DNA of 64,000 bases from Pseudodesulfovibrio sp. (lineage in GTDB: Bacteria; Desulfobacterota; Desulfovibrionia; Desulfovibrionales; Desulfovibrionaceae). A program made the translations under genes and the position numbers. Below the pieces are notes generated by a model. The model was not told the DNA's origin. It worked only from the letters and a program-made list of their open reading frames with translations, and made no database searches. The stretch spans positions 1 through 64,000 of the forward strand of contig JAEINO010000002.1 in the NCBI GenBank assembly GCA_016342345.1, given 5' to 3'. Below, one piece after another: positions 58,485-64,000 of the stretch; within the stretch, counting starts at the first letter, position 1, and every line of letters begins with the position of its first letter.

Positions 58485-59366
58485 GCGCTTGTTGGTGAGA
58501 TAGACGCCCGTGATGACCATCAGGCCACCTGTGATCAGGGATGCGTGGATCGGTTCGCCGAGTATCAGAAATCCCATGATGACGGCGAAGACCGGTACGG
58601 TGTTGATGAAGATTCCGGCTCGGGAGGCACCGATGACCTGGATGGCTTCATAATACCAGAAATAGGCCAGCCCGGTTGCCAGTACGCCAAGAAACAGGAT
58701 GCATATCCAGTCGATACCCCTGGCATGAATGATATCTTCCATCAATTGGCCAGCCAGAGCCGGAGGCAGGAGCATGATGGTTCCGAAGATGCATGACCAT
58801 GCTACGGCGGTCAGGGGCGAGAGGTTTTTCAATACTGCACGGCCTCCAAGTGAATAGGCTGTCCAGCTTGCAACGCAACCGAGGATCAGCAAGTCACCTC
58901 GACTGATTCCTCCGGAAAGCAGTTCCAGCGGATTGCCGTTGGCAATGACCACGGAAACGCCGATCAGTGAGAGCAGCGCCCCCATGACGCGTACCGGCCC
59001 GAACCTTTCCTTGTAGAGAAATGCGGACAGGATCGATATGCAGACCGGGATGCAGGCCACGATAAGTGCGGCACGTCCTGCGGCAATGGTCTGGAGCCCT
59101 GTGAAGAAAAAATAGCTGTATGCGAAAACACCGGTGAATCCGAGAAACATGACCGGCAGAATCTGTTCCCGCTTGAGGCGCGGCATATGCCCTTCTGCCC
59201 GGCAACACATGAATATAAGCATGAAGGACGCGGACAGGAATCGCAGAAAGGCCGCGCTCATGGGGTGGACCGATTGCCCCAGGATGCGTCCTGCCACCCA
59301 GGTGCCGCCGAACAGGGCCATGCTGGCAACGAGAAGTATATATGTGTGGGTGAGGGATCGTTTCAT
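58482..59366 (-). CDS. EamA-family (DMT) transporter
   Basis: 294 residues with ten membrane helices in two EamA halves. First half: GTWVAGRILGQSVHPMSAAFLRFL and FAYSYFFFTGLQTIAAGRAALI; second: AWSCIFGTIMLLPPA and YYEAIQVIGASRAGIFINTVPVFAVIMGFL, with core AIQVIGASRAGIFIN. A drug/metabolite transporter, probably exporting amino acids or other metabolites. Its stop codon is shared with MITE copy F. Confidence 0.92.
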   Translation of the reverse strand: MKRSLTHTYILLVASMALFGGTWVAGRILGQSVHPMSAAFLRFLSASFMLIFMCCRAEGHMPRLKREQILPVMFLGFTGVFAYSYFFFTGLQTIAAGRAALIVACIPVCISILSAFLYKERFGPVRVMGALLSLIGVSVVIANGNPLELLSGGISRGDLLILGCVASWTAYSLGGRAVLKNLSPLTAVAWSCIFGTIMLLPPALAGQLMEDIIHARGIDWICILFLGVLATGLAYFWYYEAIQVIGASRAGIFINTVPVFAVIMGFLILGEPIHASLITGGLMVITGVYLTNKR

Positions 59367-59511
59367 TGGTATGCTCCGCAGAAAAGCATTAATCTGGTTC
59401 AGGGAATTAATCCATATGCGGAATGATTCTTTTTTATGATGAATGCGTTCTCAAAAGTTGATGGGTGGCATGAAGATCGTGATTCAGCCGATGTTTGCCG
59501 TGCTCGAATGT

Positions 59512-59691
59512 TTACTCGTCTTGTCCGTCTGATTCTGTCTTGAAAAGGGCAATGTCGCTGACAACAGCGGCCATGACGTCCTGGAGTTCTTCTGGCAGAT
59601 TCCCGGTTTCCATGGCGGCCAGGAGCTCGTTTGGGTCGATGGAATTGTTTGTGGCGATGGTGCGAATCCTGTCGAGAGTTGTTTTGTCCAT
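59512..59691 (-). CDS. Small acidic protein, 59 residues
   Basis: Lies five bases after the lipoprotein gene stop, on the same strand. MDKTTLDRIRTIATNN, then LPEELQDVMAAVVSDIALF, and an acidic tail (ESDGQDE). Codon pattern and operon spacing support it; no family recognised. It is too short for the usual length cut-off. Confidence 0.55.
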   Translation of the reverse strand: MDKTTLDRIRTIATNNSIDPNELLAAMETGNLPEELQDVMAAVVSDIALFKTESDGQDE

Positions 59692-59696
59692 ATTGC

Positions 59697-60176
59697 TTAG
59701 TTGGCGACCATGAAGCCCTTGAAATGTTGGCCTGACGAGATCGTGGCTTCAGGTATGTGTGCATTGCCAAGATTCATGCGGGCAGCTTTGCCCACATAGG
59801 AAGCCGGTGTTTCGGCTACAATGCTCCATGTGTTTTTTTTGGAAGAGGTCCCGATGAGATTGAGTACTTCGGCGTACCCGGAAGGTTCGATTGTCAGCAC
59901 TGTGAATTCGCGGGAGGTTGTGCCCATGGCCGTGTCCGAGGTGAAGACCATGAAGGAGAATTGGTAGCCGGTGGCCGTGTTTTCCCATTTGACGGGCATG
60001 CGGGCGGCTGCGGTGTCCAGAGCGTGTCCAATGTGCTGCACATCAGAGATTTCGAGGTACGCGCCTATGTATTCAGGTTCTTCAGGTAATTCGATGAAGG
60101 AGGTGAGGTTCTTTTTGCAACCAGTGACCATCATGAGAAGCAGGGTGGCGGCAAGTATGGTGGTCATTCGTTTCAT
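59697..60176 (-). CDS. Unknown lipoprotein
   Basis: 159 residues. The signal peptide ends in the lipobox MVTGC (16-20), so it is anchored by a lipid. The mature domain (YIGAYLEISDVQHIGHALDTAAARMPVKWEN, core EISDVQHIGHALDTA, and GYQFSFMVFTSDTAMG) looks beta-rich. No family recognised. First gene of a pair with the 59-residue protein. Confidence 0.78.
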   Translation of the reverse strand: MKRMTTILAATLLLMMVTGCKKNLTSFIELPEEPEYIGAYLEISDVQHIGHALDTAAARMPVKWENTATGYQFSFMVFTSDTAMGTTSREFTVLTIEPSGYAEVLNLIGTSSKKNTWSIVAETPASYVGKAARMNLGNAHIPEATISSGQHFKGFMVAN

Positions 60177-60248
60177 GGCATTCTCCAGAGTTTCGATTCA
60201 GGAACCATAGTGGACATTTCAACGACAGGCAATGGATTATCACTCATG

Positions 60249-60278
60249 AAAAAGGCCGGACACAAACGCCCGGCCTTT
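60249..60278 (-). terminator. Terminator of the malic enzyme gene
   Basis: AAAGGCCGG and CCGGCCTTT form a 9-bp stem; on the minus strand TTTTT follows. Confidence 0.85.
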
Positions 60279-60302
60279 GATGTGTTTCTATGCTTTTCCT
60301 GG

Positions 60303-61622
60303 CTATCTGTCGTAGCCAAAGGAATCGACTACCAATTTGTTGCGGTTCTTGGAGGCTTGCATGCGTTCCTCAAGGTCTTTTCTGTATTGGTCAAGGTCGA
60401 GTTGAATCTGGGCAACGCCAGTATCCATGGCAGCCTTGGCAACGGCAGGAGCCAGCCATGTGAGGACACGTGGATCAATGGGCTTGGGCATGATGTAGTC
60501 AATGCCGAATTCGAGAGAGTCCACGCCGTAGGCGTCGCAGATGTCCTGTGAGACCGGTTCCTTGGCCAGTTTGGCCAGGGCGTCGGCAGCGGCAATTTTC
60601 ATTTCCTCGTTGATGGTTGTGGCCCGGCAGTCGAGCGCACCGCGGAAAATGAATGGGAAGCCGAGGACGTTGTTGATCTGGTTGGGGAAATCCGAGCGAC
60701 CAGTACCCATGATGATGTCCGGGCGTACTTCCTTGACGTCTGCATAGGGAATCTCGGGATCGGGATTGGCGCAGGCAAAGATGATGGCGTTGTCGGCCAT
60801 GGTTTTGACCATGTCCTTGCTGATGGCGTCCTTGACGGACAGGCCCAGAAACATGTCCGCGCCGTTCATGCAGTCGGCCAGGGAGCCGTGATCTTCGGCT
60901 TGTGCGTAGGCCTGCTTGAATTCGTTCAGCCCTTCGCGTCCGGCGTGGATCAGGCCACGGGAATCGAACATGAAGATGTTTTTGCGTTTGGCACCCATGT
61001 TGACGTACAGGTTGGAGCAGGCAATGGCGGCAGCTCCGGCCCCGGAAACGATGATCTTGATGTCTTCGATCTTCTTGCCGGAGATTTCAAGGGCGTTGAT
61101 GATGCCGGAAGCGGAAATGATGGCAGTGCCGTGCTGGTCGTCGTGGAAAACCGGGATGCCCATTTCCTTCTTGAGGCGGGTTTCGATTTCGAAACATTCG
61201 GGAGCCTTGATGTCTTCCAGATTGATGCCGCCGAAAGTGGGTTCGAGCATTTTGCAGAAGCTGACGACTTCATCGGCTGTGGTGGCGTTGATGTTGATGT
61301 CGTAGACATCGATGTCGGAGAAAATCTTGAAGAGAACACCCTTGCCTTCCATGACTGGTTTGCCTGCTTCCGGGCCGATGTTGCCCAGGCCAAGAACCGC
61401 GGTGCCGTTGGAAACCACTGCCACGAGGTTGCCCTTGTTGGTGTATTCGTAGACGAGTTCCTTGTTTGCGTGAATGGCCCGGCATGCCTCGGCAACGCCC
61501 GGAGAATATGCCATGGACAGGTCTTTTTGGCTGTCACAGGGTTTGATGGACACAACTTCGAGTTTGCCCTTGCGTTTTTCGGAATGGTATTTCAGAGCCT
61601 CTTCTTTCGTAAACAGTGCCAT
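60303..61622 (-). CDS. NAD(P)-dependent malic enzyme
   Basis: 439 residues; converts malate to pyruvate and CO2 with reduction of NAD(P). The start is behind [46 protein letters not shown], with core [16 protein letters not shown], and [12 protein letters not shown] are the malic enzyme motifs. The NAD(P) site is [14 protein letters not shown]. Length shows the short form without a phosphotransacetylase-like C-terminal domain. Links the C4 pool to pyruvate. Confidence 0.95.
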   Translation of the reverse strand: MALFTKEEALKYHSEKRKGKLEVVSIKPCDSQKDLSMAYSPGVAEACRAIHANKELVYEYTNKGNLVAVVSNGTAVLGLGNIGPEAGKPVMEGKGVLFKIFSDIDVYDININATTADEVVSFCKMLEPTFGGINLEDIKAPECFEIETRLKKEMGIPVFHDDQHGTAIISASGIINALEISGKKIEDIKIIVSGAGAAAIACSNLYVNMGAKRKNIFMFDSRGLIHAGREGLNEFKQAYAQAEDHGSLADCMNGADMFLGLSVKDAISKDMVKTMADNAIIFACANPDPEIPYADVKEVRPDIIMGTGRSDFPNQINNVLGFPFIFRGALDCRATTINEEMKIAAADALAKLAKEPVSQDICDAYGVDSLEFGIDYIMPKPIDPRVLTWLAPAVAKAAMDTGVAQIQLDLDQYRKDLEERMQASKNRNKLVVDSFGYDR

Positions 61623-61838
61623 GATCAGGCCTCCCTTATATCTGTTTTGCCAATGTGGTACGGGGTGTTTTCGGTTCTCGTCAAGTAGAATTTCCCCTTG
61701 TACTGCGGGCCTTTCCGATAAATTTAATTTGTCTTTGACGAGGATTGTTTGAGCGTTCAATCAAATCAATGGGTTGTAAAAAAGCCCTCCCCTGCAATAA
61801 AGAGGAGCATATACTGTGTGTGATCTTTTCATGATCGC

Positions 61839-62870
61839 TTAGTGGAGCAGGTTTGCTGGAATATCCAGTCCCTGTTCTTTCCAGAACCGGATCGCGCCGG
61901 GGTGCAGCGGAATGGATGCGCCATTGATGCCCTTGGATATAGACATGTCCTTGGCTGCCTTGTGTGCGGTGGTCATGTCCTTGAGTCCCTGTTCGGAGTA
62001 AACGGACTTCATGCATTGGTATATGGTGTTTTCATCCATGATGTCGCTGGCGCACCACAAGGCGGCATCCTGAAAGGTAATGACGGCCTGTTCCTGCCCT
62101 TCATAGGTGTTTTCTGGAATCTCGACTTTGGAATAGAAAGGATAGATTTCATAGAAGCCTGATTTGGTGGCATCCTCATGCAGATTGAGGATTTTGATGG
62201 GTGTCTTGTGAGCAGCCTCTATGATGGATGAGTTCGGATAGCCGACCAGAACCCAGAATGCATCGATTCTCCTGTCCGAAAAGTCTGTGGCAGCTTGGGA
62301 ATATCCCAGATTCCGGTGTTTGATCTTGTCCCATAATCCCAGATGCTTGAAGAAACGTTCGGCAGAAAGGGCAGCCCCGGAACCAGGGTTGCCAATGGCC
62401 ACGACTTTTCCATCAAGATCACTGGCGGATTCAATGCCGGAATCCTTGCGGACAACCAGTTGGGCAGGTGCTCCGTAGAGGAAGGAGAGGGCAAGGACCT
62501 TGTCGTATCGTGTCGGATCGTCGGGCAGTTGGGCGTTGCGGCCCAGAAAGGCATCGCCGGAATAGACAATGCCGATATCAATGGCGTTTTTGTCTAGGGT
62601 GCGCAGGTTCTCTGCGGACCCGCCGGAACCCTTGGGTGACACGTCCAGCCATGTGTAGTCGTTTGAAATGATGCTGGACATCTTGTTGGCGAAGAAGTTG
62701 AAAGTTCCACCTGTTGGTCCGCCTCCGAATGCCAGAAAGAGGTTTGTCTTTTCAACCTGTTTTGTCTGTGCAGATTCATTGGTATTCTCTGGCTCGGAAG
62801 AGCACCCGTAGGAAACGACGAAAAAGAGACCAAGTACAATGGTCAGGGTGAGATTCAGGCGGTGGTTCAT
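61839..62870 (-). CDS. TAXI-family TRAP transporter solute-binding lipoprotein
   Basis: 343 residues. The signal ends in SYGC, a lipobox. FLAFGGGPTGGTFNFFANKMS opens the binding domain, followed by VSPKGSGGSAENLRTLDKNAIDIGIV, with core GSGGSAENLRTL, and AIGNPGSGAALSAERF, as in TAXI proteins that bind glutamate-like or other carboxylates. TRAP permease genes are not adjacent, so it is an orphan in this window. Confidence 0.92.
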   Translation of the reverse strand: MNHRLNLTLTIVLGLFFVVSYGCSSEPENTNESAQTKQVEKTNLFLAFGGGPTGGTFNFFANKMSSIISNDYTWLDVSPKGSGGSAENLRTLDKNAIDIGIVYSGDAFLGRNAQLPDDPTRYDKVLALSFLYGAPAQLVVRKDSGIESASDLDGKVVAIGNPGSGAALSAERFFKHLGLWDKIKHRNLGYSQAATDFSDRRIDAFWVLVGYPNSSIIEAAHKTPIKILNLHEDATKSGFYEIYPFYSKVEIPENTYEGQEQAVITFQDAALWCASDIMDENTIYQCMKSVYSEQGLKDMTTAHKAAKDMSISKGINGASIPLHPGAIRFWKEQGLDIPANLLH

Positions 62871-63038
62871 GATTCCTCCAGAGGCTGCAAGAGACTCGAT
62901 ACGTTGGTGTACTGATCGAAAGCGATCACGGTTCTTCCCTGAGTTCGTGTCATTGTGACATGGATTTCAAGGAAGAACCGTTATTATATGGGTTGATATT
63001 TACTGGCGTGTCTGGCCCTCATGCAATGACGACTCCGT

Positions 63039-63833
63039 TTACCAGAATAGTTCCGGTTCTCTTCGCGTTGAACAGTTGTCGTGAAGTTTCTTGGCAAATC
63101 CGAGAATCATAGGTTCGGTGATTGTCCGTGCATTGGTCGGGCAGGCCCTGACGCAGGCCAGGCAGACAATACATAGAGTTGCATCGGTGTGACCATTTTC
63201 ATCAATGGCTCCGGTCGGGCAGACCTTGGCGCACGCGCCGCATTTTTCACAGGTGTCCTTGTTTGTCACAGGACTCATGGGAGGCTTGTTCCAGCCTTCC
63301 CGATGGGGGCTATTGCCGGGCAGCAACAGATCTGTTGCACCCAGGGAGCCCTCGTCTGCCTTGACCCTGAGGGCCTTGCCAAAGGCGGCGGCTTTGGTCA
63401 GATCCTGTGCATCCGGTCGTCCTTGAGCAATGGGCATGGCTTCCGAGCTGAAGGAATGCTCGCCTATGAATGCGGCCCCGGCCACGGGTGAAAATCCTTG
63501 TTTCACGGTGATGTCCTGCAATTCCAGCAAGGCATCTTCAAAGGCTCTGTTGCCATATGTTGCGACCAGCACGGCGGGAGTTCCATTCGCATGTATCCGT
63601 TTCAGACGCTCTACAGCTGTTTTCGGAACACGACCTGCATACACTGGAGTGCCGATGATAGTGAGGTCCTGGCCGAACTCTTCAAGGTCCTGTGCTGCGC
63701 TGTCGGGCAGGGTCATGTCCCACTCCCGGATGGATGTGGGATTGAAACCTTCGGCAATGGAAAGCAATACGGATCTGGAAGTTCCAGTGGGAGAAAAACA
63801 GATCAGGTTGAGAGATCTTTTTGAAGTTGTCAT
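63039..63833 (-). CDS. EFR1-type flavodoxin-ferredoxin fusion protein
   Basis: 264 residues. The N-terminal flavodoxin-like domain begins NLICFSPTGTSRSVLLSIA (FMN loop SPTGTSR) and includes IGTPVYAGRVPKTAVERL. The C-terminal domain has two [4Fe-4S] motifs, CEKCGACAKVCP and CIVCLACVRACP. An anaerobic electron carrier of the EFR1/EFR family. The start ATG is behind GAGGAAT; the longer frame lacks support. Stands alone. Confidence 0.92.
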   Translation of the reverse strand: MTTSKRSLNLICFSPTGTSRSVLLSIAEGFNPTSIREWDMTLPDSAAQDLEEFGQDLTIIGTPVYAGRVPKTAVERLKRIHANGTPAVLVATYGNRAFEDALLELQDITVKQGFSPVAGAAFIGEHSFSSEAMPIAQGRPDAQDLTKAAAFGKALRVKADEGSLGATDLLLPGNSPHREGWNKPPMSPVTNKDTCEKCGACAKVCPTGAIDENGHTDATLCIVCLACVRACPTNARTITEPMILGFAKKLHDNCSTRREPELFW

Positions 63834-63954
63834 GGATTCCTCGAGTACTTTTGTGTTGGTTCTGATGTGGGTTCTGTTGAAGCCTAATCCGGCAAACAAC
63901 CATGGATTTCGACTCCGCGTCAATAGGCTTGAGGAATATGAACTACAAGAAAAA

Positions 63955-63983
63955 AGGGGGGGCCGGAAAACCCGGCCCCCCCT
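63955..63983 (-). terminator. Terminator for a gene beyond the right edge
   Basis: AGGGGGGGCCGG and CCGGCCCCCCCT form a 12-bp stem; on the minus strand it is followed by T residues. It probably ends a minus-strand gene that lies outside the window. Confidence 0.7.
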
Positions 63984-64000
63984 GGACTGTGAGGAATTCA

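Overview
The window looks like a chromosomal segment of a Desulfovibrio-type anaerobe (family Desulfovibrionaceae, possibly Pseudodesulfovibrio). Supporting signs are a rubrerythrin, an FmdE-family protein beside a FecBCD-type metal ABC transporter, an EFR1-type flavodoxin-ferredoxin, a chemoreceptor with two CZB domains, an orphan TAXI solute-binding protein, and an apparent selenocysteine codon. Genus is inferred from gene content only.

Layout. 1-9.3 kb: chemoreceptor, L-asparaginase, a DsbA/FrnE-like oxidoreductase read through an in-frame TGA, FmdE plus metal-chelate ABC operon, pentapeptide-repeat protein. 9.5-18 kb: ZIP transporter and ZnuA-like protein, cytosine deaminase, two paralogous LysR regulators each facing a tiny membrane ORF on either side of rubrerythrin, then purD and purE. 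18-20.9 kb: two unrecognised genes, a 42-bp perfect palindrome and two direct copies of a ~0.62-kb element with a 172-nt identical core. 20.9-31.3 kb: REC-PAS-GGDEF protein, acetamidase/formamidase, a glycosyltransferase-phosphatase-glycosyltransferase operon, rlmN, NSS-family symporter, small unknown secreted or membrane proteins.

31.3-57.4 kb holds podovirus-like structural genes in three blocks broken up by other genes. Lysis and packaging: holin, XhlA-like protein, terminase, Gp13-like protein, 47.6 to 44.3 kb, minus strand. Head: small protein, portal, Bbp19-like protein, scaffold, 35.5 to 32.4 kb, minus strand. Tail: nozzle-like protein, small protein, two fibre proteins, chaperone, 51.8 to 57.3 kb, plus strand. 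Between terminase and portal lie two giant convergent genes: a 1986-residue FecR/poly-proline/RTX protein and a 758-residue Gly-rich/Asn-rich repeat protein. I see no integrase, repressor, major capsid protein or small terminase. Host genes (TPR lipoprotein, tRNA-dihydrouridine synthase, cyclase, MscS channel) lie between blocks. This fits a rearranged, decaying or domesticated prophage. 57.4-64 kb returns to ordinary genes: cupin, SlyX, EamA transporter, lipoprotein, malic enzyme, TAXI protein, flavodoxin-ferredoxin.

Six copies of a 157-158-bp MITE-like repeat are scattered from 23.4 to 58.5 kb. Five have TA on both sides. Three sit in the TA of a gene's stop codon and rebuild it as TAG. A related repeat with different ends follows one copy directly.

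The strongest single observation is the selenoprotein candidate at 3454-4056. It has a full-length family match on both sides of an in-frame TGA at the first redox cysteine, a GTG start behind AGGAGG, and a hairpin of bacterial SECIS geometry 20 nt after the TGA. All identifications come from reading the sequence; no database search was run.
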